Assembly (NCBI GenBank): GCA_029255685.2 | Contig: CM055311.2 | Location: 57,123,048-57,187,047 of the forward strand | Length of the DNA: 64,000 nucleotides | Direction: 5' to 3' | From: Silene conica | Taxonomy: Eukaryota; Streptophyta; Magnoliopsida; Caryophyllales; Caryophyllaceae | In this document: one piece after another, positions 13,532 to 24,600 of the stretch | Position numbering within the stretch: the first letter of the stretch is position 1 | How the letters are laid out: each line of letters opens with the position of its first letter | The notes under the pieces: model-generated | The model's input: only the letters and a program-made list of their open reading frames with translations | Databases searched by the model: none | Told to the model about the DNA's origin: nothing | Position numbers and translations under genes: made by a program

Positions 13532-13543
13532 GTGGTATCAGAG
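13532..13543 (+). other. Primer binding site (initiator Met tRNA)
   Basis: TGGTATCAGAGA, two bases after the 5' LTR, matches the usual plant TGGTATCAGAGC complement of the initiator methionine tRNA 3' end at all but the last base. Confidence 0.85.
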
Positions 13544-14079
13544 AGAACGATCCTCAGGCCTAACCTAATGAACCCAATGAATGTAGGAGAGTCTAAATAA
13601 AATGAACCCCGGGATAGGACTGTTAGGAGCACACTAAAGGGGAAGTATGAGTCTGAGGCCCCCTCACACCAAACCATAGGCCCTATCAGTCTTACCCGGG
13701 AACCCAGAGTGCATATACGAGAGAAAAGGGTAGAATAAGAGGTGGTAAAAGAGATAGCATACTGTGAAGAGTATGTTATGAGAATTCTGTACATAAGAAA
13801 CTTTTGGAAAAGCCGGAAGGGGCATGAGCATGAATAAACCTTTATTTGTTCGAATAAAAAGTATATCTTGTTGTGGTATGTTAAGTGATATGAAACATGC
13901 TAGTAATTTTCTTTCATCATGTCTAGTGATATGCGGTTATGTGAACCCTGAGCCATGTTATATAAGAAAAACTACCCTATATGATAAGTGTTCATGGATT
14001 TTGAATGCTTAGGGAGCATAGCCCTAAATCAAATGGGTACCCATGTACATCGGGACTCATTCTTTTCTTGTTTTATAGT

Positions 14080-17000
14080 ATGCCTCCGCGAAGAGAGAAT
14101 GCCGTTAATATCACCCAAGAGGAGGTGGACCGTTTGATAGCTGAAAATGAGGCCCTAAAGGCCAAACGAATGGACTCCGCGAAAATGAGCACAATCATCG
14201 CAAGACACCACCCTACCCAATTCACTGGGGAGGGAGAACCTCATCTGTTAGGAGCTTGGTGCCGGGAATTCGATAACCTGTTCGAGTTGCTGGATTGCCC
14301 TGAAGAATTGAAGGTAGACCAGGCTGCCCACTATCTGAGGGGTATGGCTGGAGATTGGTGGACTGCGAATAAAGGAGAGCTCCGGGAAGCAGCTACAGAG
14401 GGTGGATCCGCGTTTGTTCCGTGGAACGCATTCCAGGGGGTTCTGAACGAGGCGTTTCTACCAGAATTCCAAAAGAGCAAGCTGAGGGAGGAGTTCGACT
14501 CGTTCACGATGTCGGAGGACATGACCGTAGAGGTGTACTACAGGAAATTTATCCAGCTGGTACACTATGTGAGAGATATGGGATTTGACGATGCTATGCT
14601 AGCCATGAAGTTTGAGAGGGGTTTATCAATCGCCGTTAAGAAGAGACTGATTGCAGCTCCGCCCACCACAGTCCGTGACATCTATTTAAGGGCTGGGGCG
14701 GCGGAAAGGCTTTCGGATATGATTAAGGCGGACAAGAAGTCCAAGTCAGAGAAGAGGAAGGCTGAACCAGTAGCTGAGGGTTCAGGATCGAAAAAGCCAA
14801 GTAATAACAAGTACAGTGGGTATTTCGGGAGTAGTGCCTCTAGTGGTGGGAGGAACCAGAGTGGGGGCAACTTCAGGAGTGGAGGTTCCGGTAGTGGTTC
14901 AGTGGGAGTGGTCTGTTTCGGCTGCGGGAAGATTGGGCACAAGCAAGCAGTATGTCGTTCTTCTGGAGGGAATCAGTCCGGGGGTTACCGCACACCTGCA
15001 TCAGGATATCAGGGATCTCGCACTCAGACCTATGGCAGCAGTGGCTACCGCACACCCATGGCAAACTATGGGGGGGGTGCGAAGTCCGGAGGCAGCAGCA
15101 ACTACCAGAGGAACTACAACAACAACAATCAGAACCGTTCATATCAAAATCAGTACAATGGAGGTGGGAACAGCAACAGGACGGGGACGGCAGGAAATCA
15201 ACAGGCTGGGACATCTGGTGCCAGCCAGAGTGGGGTCAAGTCCAGTGGCAACCTCTTTGCCATGGGAAAGCAGGCCGCTCAAGATGACGCTCATGTGGTT
15301 ACTGGTACCTTTCTTGTGAACTCTAAACCTACTTTCGTGCTTTTCGATTCCGGTGCCACCCATTCTTTTGTGTCTAGAGACCATGTTAGAGTTTTGGGGC
15401 TCGAGAGATTCGACTGGGTCGCAGACTCAGTGACCATACCCTCGGGAGAGTCAATAACTTGTAATAGAGTCTATGGTAGTGTACCCATCAAAATCGGGGA
15501 AGCAATTTTCTATTGTGACCTCATAGAATTTCCTCTGGGAGGTTTTGAGGTGATCCTAGGGATGGATTGGCTGGGGAAGTATAGGGCTTTTATCGACTGT
15601 CATCAGAAGAAGATTTCCTTGAAGGGACCTAAGGGAGTGAGGGTGTCTTACAAGGGATATCGTGTGAAACCAAAAATCAAATTCATTTCTGTCAATACCC
15701 TCAAGTCTGGCTTGAGGAAAGGAGAGAGCCTAATCTTATGCCAAATGTGGGATTGTGAGGCTGAGACCCCCAAGACTAGTGAGATACCTGTGGTACGGGA
15801 ATTTGAGGGAGTTTTTCGAGACGACGTTCCAGGGTTACCGCCGAGGAGGGAAGTGGAATTTTCCATTGACCTCAAGCCAGGAGCGGGACCAATATCTAAA
15901 TCACCGTACCGTATGGGACCGAAAGAAATGGAGGAGTTGAAGAAGCAATTGGATGAGCTAGCGGAGAAAGGGTTCATCCGACCCAGTGTGTCGCCCTGGG
16001 GAGCACCTGTTTTATTTGTGAAAAAGAAGGATGGCAGTTTGAGGTTGTGTGTTGACTACCGAGAACTGAATAATGTAACCATCAAGAATCGTTATCCGTT
16101 GCCGAGAATTGACGACTTGTTCGATCAGTTAAGTGGGGCTGGGGTTTTCTCCAAGATTGATTTGAGATCCGGGTATCATCAATTGAGGATAAAGGATGAA
16201 GATATTCCGAAGACCGCTTTCCGAACAAGGTATGGCCACTATGAATTTGTGGTTATGCCCTTTGGATTGACTAATGCTCCAGCTGTGTTTATGGACTTGA
16301 TGAATCGAGTCTTCAGCCCGTATCTCGACAAGTTCGTGGTGGTATTTATCGATGATATCCTGGTATATTCCAAAAATGCGGAGGAGCACGAAGATCATTT
16401 GAGGAAGGTGCTTCAGACCTTGGAAGAACATAGACTCAATGCTAAGTTGAGTAAGTGTGAATTCTGGTTGGAGAAAGTGGCGTTTCTGGGGCATGTCATT
16501 TCCAAAGAGGGGGTATCTGTTGACCCTAGTAAAATTGAAGCTGTGACTAAGTGGCAAAGTCCGAAGAATGTGAGTGAGATCCGAAGTTTTCTGGGGTTAG
16601 CAGGTTATTACCGGAGATTCGTCAAAGACTTTTCGAAGATAGCAAAACCGTTGACGTCGCTAATGAGGAAGGAGAACCGTTTTGTCTGGGATGAGAGTTG
16701 TGAGAAGGCATTCCTAACCCTTAAGGAACGCCTGACAACAGCTCCTATCCTTGCTTTGCCAGTAGGGAGTGATAACTTCGAAGTTTATACTGACGCTTCC
16801 AAGCATGGGTTGGGTTGTGTGCTAATGCAGAATGGGAGAGTGATCGCGTATGCTTCTCGCCAGTTGAAGACCTATGAAGAAAATTATCCGACTCATGATT
16901 TGGAATTGGGCGCTGTGGTCTTTGCACTGAAATTGTGGCGTCATTACCTTTATGGGGCCACTTTTAAAGTGTTTTCTGATCATAAGAGCCTGAAGTACAT

Positions 17001-18681
17001 CTACACTCAGAAGGAGTTAAACATGAGGCAGAGAAGGTGGATAGAGTTAATCGGAGACTATGATATGCAGATTGTATACCACGAAGGCAAGGCAAATGTG
17101 GTAGCTGACGCTCTCAGTAGGAAGTCAATACATGCCTTGGTTTGTGCTAGATCGAGGGGGAGGTTGTATGGGGAACTAAGGGAGATGGGAATATTCATGA
17201 TCCGGAAAGGGGGCGCTCTTGGTGACTTGACCGTGGAGCCTGAATTGTATGGGGAGATTCGGGAGTTACAGCAGAACGATGAGAGAATACAGAAGTGGCG
17301 TTTGATGGTGGAAAATGGGAATGGTGATGGAGTGTCCAAGTTCAGCATTCATACCGATGGTAGTTTGAGGTTCAGTGGGCGATGGTGTGTACCAAATGTT
17401 GAGGAGCTAAAGAAGAAGATCCTGACTGAAGCTCATGCTACTCCTTATTCTGTTCACCCAGGGGGTGATAAGTTGTATAAGGATCTTAAGAAGACGTTTT
17501 GGTGGCCTAATATGAAGAAGGAAGTCGCAGAGTTTGTGTCGAGATGTTTGACTTGTCAGAGGGTGAAAGGGGAGCATAAGAGACCTCAAGGGAAAGTTCA
17601 ACCGTTAGATGTGCCAGAGTGGAAGTGGGAGAACATTTCGATGGACTTCATCGTGGGGTTGCCTCGAACTCAGAGGGGCAACAACATGATTTGGGTGATC
17701 GTGGATCGTTTGACCAAGTCAGCTCACTTTATTCCCATGAAAGATACCTGGAGTAAAGCTGAGTTGGCTAAGTCGTATGTTCAGAATGTAGTCAAACTAC
17801 ATGGCGTACCCAAGGATATTGTTTCAGATCGGGACTCGAGGTTTATATCCAGATTTTGGCAGGAGTTGCAGTCTGCTTTGGGTACCCAATTGAAGATGAG
17901 TACAGCTTTTCATCCGGCTACTGATGGACAGACTGAGCGGACGATTCAGACTCTTGAGGATATGTTGAGAGCTTGTGTACTTGAGTTCGGAGGATCATGG
18001 GAGGATCGACTGGGGTTGATCGAGTTTTCCTATAATAACAGTTATCATGCGAGCATAGGCATGGCCCCTTTCGAGGCTCTGTACGGGAGAAAGTGTAGGA
18101 GCCCTGTGTGTTGGGATGATCGAGCTGATGTTGTGACATTGGGGCCAGATATGATCCAGGAGATGGTGGAGCAGGTTCAGATTATTCGTCAGAGGATGAG
18201 GGCCGCTCAGGATCGCCAGAAGAGCTATGCTGATCTGAAGAGGAGTGATATTTCATTTGAGGCCGGAGAGAAAGTCCTACTGAAAGTCTCTCCGATGAAG
18301 GGTGTGATGAGATTCGGCAAGCGAGGTAAACTGAGCCAAAAGTTTATTGGACCATTTGAGATTTTGGACAGGGTTGGTGAGGTGGCATATCGATTAGCTT
18401 TGCCACCAGCTCTTTCCAGGGTCCATAATGTGTTCCATGTATCCCAGTTGAGGAAGTACTTGAGTGATCCGTCACATGTTTTGAGCCATGAGGTAATTGA
18501 GGTGGATGAGCAACTTACTTATGTTGAGCTTCCGAAGGAGATTCTGGATCGGAAGGTTCGAAAGACGCGGAATGGCGAGACGGTGTTAGTCAAGGTCTTA
18601 TGGACCAATCATAATACGGAGGAAGCTACTTGGGAGTCCGAGGCGTCCATGAAGGAGCGTTATCCGCAGCTTTTCGTTTGA
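14080..18681 (+). CDS. Gag-Pol polyprotein of the Tekay element
   Basis: One 1533-residue frame when started at MPPRRE (14080); the frame is open upstream to 14005, but MPPRR is the usual Tekay-type Gag start. Domains in order: Gag with a coiled N-terminus, a zinc knuckle [14 protein letters not shown] (about 14914-14957), aspartic protease [12 protein letters not shown] (about 15340), reverse transcriptase with FIDDILVYS (about 16345), RNase [11 protein letters not shown] (about 16785), integrase with HHCC zinc finger (17430-17560) and SDRDSRF catalytic stretch (about 17825), and a C-terminal chromodomain-like module (about 18510-18675: ILDRKV, VLWTNH, ATWE). The chromodomain and integrase C-terminus [10 protein letters not shown] point to the Tekay/Del chromoviruses. 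Gag and Pol share one frame, as is usual in this clade. Confidence 0.95.
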   Translation: MPPRRENAVNITQEEVDRLIAENEALKAKRMDSAKMSTIIARHHPTQFTGEGEPHLLGAWCREFDNLFELLDCPEELKVDQAAHYLRGMAGDWWTANKGELREAATEGGSAFVPWNAFQGVLNEAFLPEFQKSKLREEFDSFTMSEDMTVEVYYRKFIQLVHYVRDMGFDDAMLAMKFERGLSIAVKKRLIAAPPTTVRDIYLRAGAAERLSDMIKADKKSKSEKRKAEPVAEGSGSKKPSNNKYSGYFGSSASSGGRNQSGGNFRSGGSGSGSVGVVCFGCGKIGHKQAVCRSSGGNQSGGYRTPASGYQGSRTQTYGSSGYRTPMANYGGGAKSGGSSNYQRNYNNNNQNRSYQNQYNGGGNSNRTGTAGNQQAGTSGASQSGVKSSGNLFAMGKQAAQDDAHVVTGTFLVNSKPTFVLFDSGATHSFVSRDHVRVLGLERFDWVADSVTIPSGESITCNRVYGSVPIKIGEAIFYCDLIEFPLGGFEVILGMDWLGKYRAFIDCHQKKISLKGPKGVRVSYKGYRVKPKIKFISVNTLKSGLRKGESLILCQMWDCEAETPKTSEIPVVREFEGVFRDDVPGLPPRREVEFSIDLKPGAGPISKSPYRMGPKEMEELKKQLDELAEKGFIRPSVSPWGAPVLFVKKKDGSLRLCVDYRELNNVTIKNRYPLPRIDDLFDQLSGAGVFSKIDLRSGYHQLRIKDEDIPKTAFRTRYGHYEFVVMPFGLTNAPAVFMDLMNRVFSPYLDKFVVVFIDDILVYSKNAEEHEDHLRKVLQTLEEHRLNAKLSKCEFWLEKVAFLGHVISKEGVSVDPSKIEAVTKWQSPKNVSEIRSFLGLAGYYRRFVKDFSKIAKPLTSLMRKENRFVWDESCEKAFLTLKERLTTAPILALPVGSDNFEVYTDASKHGLGCVLMQNGRVIAYASRQLKTYEENYPTHDLELGAVVFALKLWRHYLYGATFKVFSDHKSLKYIYTQKELNMRQRRWIELIGDYDMQIVYHEGKANVVADALSRKSIHALVCARSRGRLYGELREMGIFMIRKGGALGDLTVEPELYGEIRELQQNDERIQKWRLMVENGNGDGVSKFSIHTDGSLRFSGRWCVPNVEELKKKILTEAHATPYSVHPGGDKLYKDLKKTFWWPNMKKEVAEFVSRCLTCQRVKGEHKRPQGKVQPLDVPEWKWENISMDFIVGLPRTQRGNNMIWVIVDRLTKSAHFIPMKDTWSKAELAKSYVQNVVKLHGVPKDIVSDRDSRFISRFWQELQSALGTQLKMSTAFHPATDGQTERTIQTLEDMLRACVLEFGGSWEDRLGLIEFSYNNSYHASIGMAPFEALYGRKCRSPVCWDDRADVVTLGPDMIQEMVEQVQIIRQRMRAAQDRQKSYADLKRSDISFEAGEKVLLKVSPMKGVMRFGKRGKLSQKFIGPFEILDRVGEVAYRLALPPALSRVHNVFHVSQLRKYLSDPSHVLSHEVIEVDEQLTYVELPKEILDRKVRKTRNGETVLVKVLWTNHNTEEATWESEASMKERYPQLFV

Positions 18682-18711
18682 GGTAAGTTACGAGGACGTA
18701 ACTTTTCTTTT

Positions 18712-18723
18712 AGGGGGGTAGAA
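18712..18723 (+). other. Polypurine tract
   Basis: AGGGGGGTAGAA directly abuts the 3' LTR, the expected plus-strand primer. The related element has the same context at 51717-51726. Confidence 0.8.
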
Positions 18724-20092
18724 TGTAACATTCCATATAGTTTAACATGTTTCGAGTCTTGTGCCAACTTTATGAGGGGGAGAACTTCGGGACGAAGTTC
18801 GTTTTTAGGAGGGAAGACTGTAATACCCCGAAGTTTTGTTTTTTTTAGATGACGTTCGTAGGATAGTTATGATCGAGCGATGAGTTATTAATGTTAGATA
18901 GTCGTTTAATATATGTTGCACATACTCGTTTTGTTGTATGTTTTTCGTACCTCTATGGGGTTCGAATGGGGGACCTAAGCATCTAGTGACGATATATGAA
19001 GTATGGTGAAGGTGGGGTTCGAACTTGGGGTCTGTTGTCACCCTACACTGGGCCTCGATTGGCGTGACAACAGAGCAGGCCCACACGGAATTTCAAAAAA
19101 AAGTCAGACTTAGGTCTCAGCCGCCTTATATAAGCAATAGGAATCTGTGCACTAAAACCTAATCAAACACATTTCTGATCTCGCGAAACCCTAGCAGACA
19201 GTGTGGAGAAGAGAATCAACTGGCTCACGGTGGTAGAGGGTGGTTCTAGGGTGGTTCGAAGTAGTCACGAATCTGGTATGGTCATCATGTTTATTTTAAA
19301 TTCAGTTTAAGTGTGTAACTTCGTCATCGGTGTTGAGGGGCGTGTGTACGTTTTATTATTGTTGCTTTCATGTTAATATATTCTATGAAGTAGGGTGCGT
19401 ATGTGTGGGTCAGTGTCATGGTGTCGTTGGTTGTTGTAACGCTTGTCGAGGGTGTCAAAAATGGTGTCAGGGAAGGGGGAGTTACGGTTGAAAACAGGGG
19501 TTTGTGTCAGGGGTGTTTTGGAGTCGGTTTTAGTTCTGTCCAGGGAGTTGATTGTTATGGGTTTTGAGTCACGACACTGGTGGTTGTATGGGGGTTATGT
19601 GGTGGTGGTCTCTGGGGTTGGTGGTGTCAGACCGTGGTGGTACAGGGGAGTTTGATAGGGGTGGTTGTCGTGAGGGGAGTCTGTTTTAGTTCAGATCTGG
19701 GTTTTGAGCGTGTACAGGGGGGTGTTTGGGGGTGGTGGCATTGATGACTCGGGGGAGGTCAGTGCAAGGTCACCACCGTGTCTGAAGTCTGGAGTCTGGG
19801 GACGGTCTGGGTGGTCACGGCAGGTGGTTGTCATGGTGGGGTTTGCGTCGAGGGAAGGTTTAAAGTGGGGTGTTCAGTGTCACGGTGAAGGACCAGGCCT
19901 GATTAAGGCTATGGTTCAGGTCGTCGGTGGCAGTCGGTCATGAGGGTGGTGGTCGTGGTGGTAGACGGCAGTGTGGGTGTTTGTGACGGGGGCTGTCGGT
20001 GGTGGTAGAAGGTGTCACGGTGGTCAGGTGGGGGCTGTTGTCACGGGGTAAGGTGCTCGGGTTAAGGGAGTTGTTTTGGGAAATTTGGTTGT

Positions 20093-20129
<37 letters not shown>

Positions 20130-21118
20130 TTATTATTATTCTTGTTTTGTTATTATTATTTAGTATGGTAAGATTTTATTAATTAAGTAAAGATATGGTG
20201 ATTTTAAGGGAAAGGATTTTTGGGCATTTAATGTAAGATTTGGTACTTATGCACATCTCAATAATTCGAATTTCAAACCAAGTTACTATTTTTGGCAGTT
20301 ACTATTTTTGGCAGTTGCTATTTATAGGAAGTTACTATAAATGGAATGTGTGTACGTGTTACGTGAGTAGGAAGTTTATTAATTAAATATGTATATTTTA
20401 GGTGGCAAGTTTCGTGTGGAACACTTTTAACGCGCTTGGACGTATCTGCATTTACTACTATTTCAGGTAGGGGAAATACGATGCAAACTATAATGATTAT
20501 TCAGTTGTTGTTGATGATTACCATGAATGTTTCATATTAATACTTGGATGATTTATTATGATATTTGATTATATATATTCTGTGATACGATAAGAGATGA
20601 GGAGATAAAGGGTCTGTGTGGCGTGGAGATAAAGGGTCTGTGTGGTGCGGAGATAAAGGGTCTGTGTGGCGCGGAGATAAAGGGTCTGTGTTTGGTGTGG
20701 AGAAAAGGGACTGTGATTCGGAATGGAGATTCAGTTTCTATTTATAGTAATGTTTTCTATTTATGGTTTTCTCTACTCAACCTCGTGGTTGACCCTGTGT
20801 ATTCGTGATCACCTGTGATGAACCAATTATTGGGGAGCAGATTGACAGGTTAAAGTCTATGGGAGCATAGGGAAGTGAGAGGCTTGGACCTGGACCAGTT
20901 TAGAGCATAGATCACTTGAGAATAGTCTACGAGTTGTACTTTCTTTTTGAGCAGAACAGTTTTATCTTTTGGTTATGTAAGAACACGTTGAGTTTAAATT
21001 TAATTTAAAGTACTGTTTATCTTCCTTTGTATCTACTGCCTCGGGAAACCGAGATGGTAACACCTGTATTTATCTGAGGAGACCTAGTTCAGGCCCTTAA
21101 ATAAATGGGGGTGTTACA
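18724..21118 (+). repeat. 3' LTR of the Tekay element
   Basis: 2395 bp, the same length as the 5' LTR and the same in sequence apart from about one position. TATATAAG lies at 19127-19134 and the tandem repeat at 20601-20704. The element is followed by the right target duplication GTTTT at 21119-21123. Confidence 0.95.
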
Positions 21119-21420
21119 GTTTTATTGATTTTGTGAGGAGTATTACAAATTCAGATTCAAATTTAAATGCATAACTACTGGGGTGAGGCTTAGAGGGTTT
21201 ATATACTAAGCCGTAATAGCTAATAGAGAATGACTTAGAAAGACCCAATATAGAAATCCTAGCCCAGACAAATAACAAATATATATTGTTTAGGTTTCGG
21301 GAGCGTTGCCCCAGTTCCTCCACCAGGGAGTTTCACTCCTAGAAGTCGACTTGCTGACCCCATCATAGATGTTCAAAGCGACGACAAACAGAATTAAGAC
21401 ACAGATTGAACAAAAGCATC
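21119..21420 (-). mobile_element. Right half of a fossil LTR or element end split by the Tekay insertion
   Basis: On the minus strand this reads as LTR-like DNA: TATATAAACCC (rc of about 21200), an AATAAAA signal at the Tekay junction, and a GC-rich step AACTGGGGCAACGC (about 21310). It continues left of the Tekay element into 10990-11134. It is probably a Copia-type LTR on the minus strand; its outer ends could not be fixed and no target duplication was found. Broken. Confidence 0.45.
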
Positions 21421-21514
21421 CCATTTTTTAATTTTATATGTATATTTAAATAATTGTATTCTAATTGGTTATTATATGAGTGACATAAAATGAAAAAGGT
21501 ATGCAATGTAATAC

Positions 21515-21611
21515 CTTAGCAAGGATAGCTCTAGAAAATTCTTTGCTGTCAACCTCATTAGCACCAATTAGCCATGCATGCTCACCTTTTGCATATGCTC
21601 TCCCCGGTAAC
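21515..21611 (-). CDS. TT8: TT8-like exon 3
   Basis: 97 bp between acceptor AACAG| (21612) and donor |GTATTA (21514). It encodes LPGRAYAKGEHAW then ANEVDSKEFSRAILAK, the stretch that follows FPPGVG in TT8 proteins. It ends in phase 0. It is easy to miss because it is short and 9.3 kb from exon 2. Confidence 0.9.
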
Positions 21612-24600
21612 CTGTTCAAATTAATATATACTTGGTCCTAACCAATTTACATATATAGTCTTCTACTTTATCAATTCACATTCAAAGTCATTACCACTTT
21701 AATTACCTTCACAAAGTATGTAATGTAAATATCTTAACAAGTTAGTTAGTCATTACTACTTTCTCAATCCACATACAAAATATTCCATTTTTTGATTTTA
21801 CGTGGTATTAGTTAAGTGTAACATAAATATAAGGAGTTTATATATAAGAAGCTGCTTAACCAATAAGCTACAAAATACGGGGCTCCTTATTTGAAACTGG
21901 TTTCTAAGTAAGAAATAAGTTTACGTTAAGAAAAGAGCAAAAACAAGTTTAATGTCAAGAAAGAGGACCCGTAAACAATGTATGAAACTTTTACAATCGA
22001 GAAGAAAAAACATGTTTCATATATAATAATGCGCACTTACGTGTTAATGGAAAAATGTTATAAATCTACAATCAATGTTATTATAAAAATCATGATGAAT
22101 TTGTATATCTTCAAAAGTGAAATTACATAAGTTTTTATATTAGTTTATAAGCAAATCATATTTTCTAAACAAGTCAACTAACCTAACAATTAAAACAATA
22201 TTCTCCTTAGTTAAAGAGATATTAAAGGTCACAAATTAACAAACTATACATTGCTTTGGATAGAGGATTTCGGTTGGCTGGCTTAAACTGTGGAGCTTTT
22301 TGTTGCTTGAGTATCTTTAACAGAATACGTATCTTTGACACTCTTGATCAAAATTGACGTTCGTTGACGGGGTCCAATCTTTGATGTGAGCTCAAGAAAA
22401 TGGCGGTTTGGCAAGTGGTTTGGTGAGTGTATCGACGAATTGGTCACTTCCATTGATATATTGAATCCGAACATAACCAAGCTGGACATGTTCTTTGACA
22501 AATTGGAAGGTGAGAGCGAAGTATTCATTCAGGAATGAAAGATGGGATTAGCTGAATATCAAGTAGTGCTGAGGTTATGACAATAAATAGTTGGTTTCTT
22601 GAAGACGCGAGATACCAAGTTCTTGAAGGAGCGAGGTGAGCCACATCATTCGGATGTAGTGTCAGCTATGACATGAAACTCAGCTTCGATAGAACACCTA
22701 GGTAAAGCTCGTTGTTTTTTGGACGACTAGAAAATATGATTTTTGCCGACATAAACAAGATACCTAGTTGTAAATACGTAATTACCAGTAGGGATATCAG
22801 TGGGGCGGGTTTTCGCGGGTCGCGCCCCGCACCCTCCCCACTTGGGGCAGGTGTGGTTATTGATTTGGCAGGTCGCCGTGGGGCGGGGATGAGTTTCAAA
22901 AGTGTCATTCGTCGCGGGTCGTGGGACGAGTGCGGGTATCACATGAGATCCGCTCCATACCCATCCCACCCCACATCCGCCTCGCCCCGCTTGTCCCTGC
23001 TTCGCTGATACCCGCCTTACTCATATCCTAGACAAATTTTTATTATACAAAACTATAAATAAAAATAGAATTTTACCTTAGATAAAAAGCCTCAACCGCT
23101 TTTTATAAATCTAGACAAATTCAATCCATTTTTTAGTTCTTACCCAAATACCCCACAATCTAAACTGCCTAATAAACCATAATAACTATTTTGTGGTTTA
23201 AAAAACTTGTATACTAATTATTGAATGTTAGACTTTTATAAGATGTACACGAATACGAGACTAGTATGTTTTAGATTCAAGATTTATATTTTTAAAAATT
23301 GTTTTGTGAGGAGATAGGTAATTTGGCGGGTCAACGGATCCCCGCAGGGTAGGGACGGGTTTGAAAAGTCCAACCTATTGTGGGTCGTGGGGCGGGTGTT
23401 GGTACACATAATAGTTCGCGGGTGCGGGTTACCCCTCCTCCGCACCCACCCTGCCCCATTACATCCCTAATCACCGGGGTCACATGTCCAATCGACATCA
23501 CAAAACGCATGGAGACACACGAAGGGAGTATTGTTGATGAGCTCAATACCGTATGTAAGTGGTGTCGTGTGGGAAACGTAGCAAACGTTTAAGGGATGCC
23601 TTGTGAGGCAGGGTAGGCTGAGTGGGGTATTAAGCTAATTTTTTGACGAGTTAGGCTATGTCAGGCCATGTAAGAGACAAGTATTGAAGGCTCCCAACAA
23701 TGAGACGATAGTTACTCTCCTTTTCAATGAGGTGGTTAGTGTCTTTTACGAAGGGAATGTGGGAAAACATAGGTGTCGAGGCAGGTTTGCACTCATGCAT
23801 GTTATATTTGTGAAGAAGGTCGAAAAGATACTTGGTTTGATTGAGGTGTAGGCCAGTTTGGTGGCTATAACTTCTACACCCAGAATATAGCATAAAGCAT
23901 TGAGATTTTTAAGGGAAAAAAATACATGGATACGGTGATATGTGTAGTGCCAGGGCCGATGACAATAATGTCACTGACAGACATTAACACATAGAGGGTA
24001 ATTTGTTGTGAGGTACTCAAGAAGTGAGACGGTCAGAAAGTGAATTACGAAAATCTTAGGCTAGTAGCTACGTTTTGAGTTATGTTTGTCACGAACACAG
24101 AGCTTACTTGATTCCGTAAATGTCTTTGGTGAGTTTGCAAACATGAGGAGGTTTGTCGGTATCAAAGAAACCAGAAGGTTGACTCATGAAGACCATATCA
24201 GTAAGACGTCTTTGGAGAAAAGCATTATTGACATCAATTTGGTGAAGATGCCAATTATTAGCAACTGCAAAACTAAGAACGAGACAGATAGTAATATGTT
24301 TGATAACCGAGCTAAATGTTTCCGAGTAATAAATTCTGAGCCGTTGATGAAAACCTTTAACAACGAGATGAGCTTTGTGTTGCTTAAGGCTTGTATCTGG
24401 ATTATACTTTATTCGATAAACCCATTTGAATCTAACAACATTTTGGGCAATATGTCACGGTACAAGTATCCAAGTTTGGTTACGATGAAGAGCTTGGTGT
24501 TTATCGATCATCGCAGCACGCCAACAAGAATCTAAAAGGGCTTGTTTGGTGGTACTAGAGGTGACATTGTTGATATTGGATAAGACGTTTTTGATATATT

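Larger units (their letters stand above)
11135..21118 (+). mobile_element. Young, whole-looking Ty3/gypsy chromovirus (Tekay/Del clade)
   Basis: A 9984-bp element with two 2395-bp LTRs (11135-13529, 18724-21118), GTTTT target duplications, a primer binding site at 13532, one long gag-pol frame and a purine tract before the 3' LTR. Only about one difference was found between the LTRs by eye. At plant substitution rates of roughly 0.7-1.3 x 10^-8 per site per year that is some tens of thousands of years or less. It looks whole, with no obvious break. It inserted into an older minus-strand LTR, whose halves flank it. Confidence 0.95.

Noticed and set aside
21294-21397. A plus-strand open stretch with an AG in front and a stop at 21395-21397, protein-like on reading
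   Set aside because: Its minus strand reads as LTR-like DNA continuous across the Tekay insertion, and the neighbouring host exon is on the other strand; also considered and rejected as TT8 exon 4, since no acceptor or convincing match was found.
24086-24535. 149-residue plus-strand frame
   Set aside because: Antisense to the RT remnant of the minus-strand intronic Copia; no independent support.
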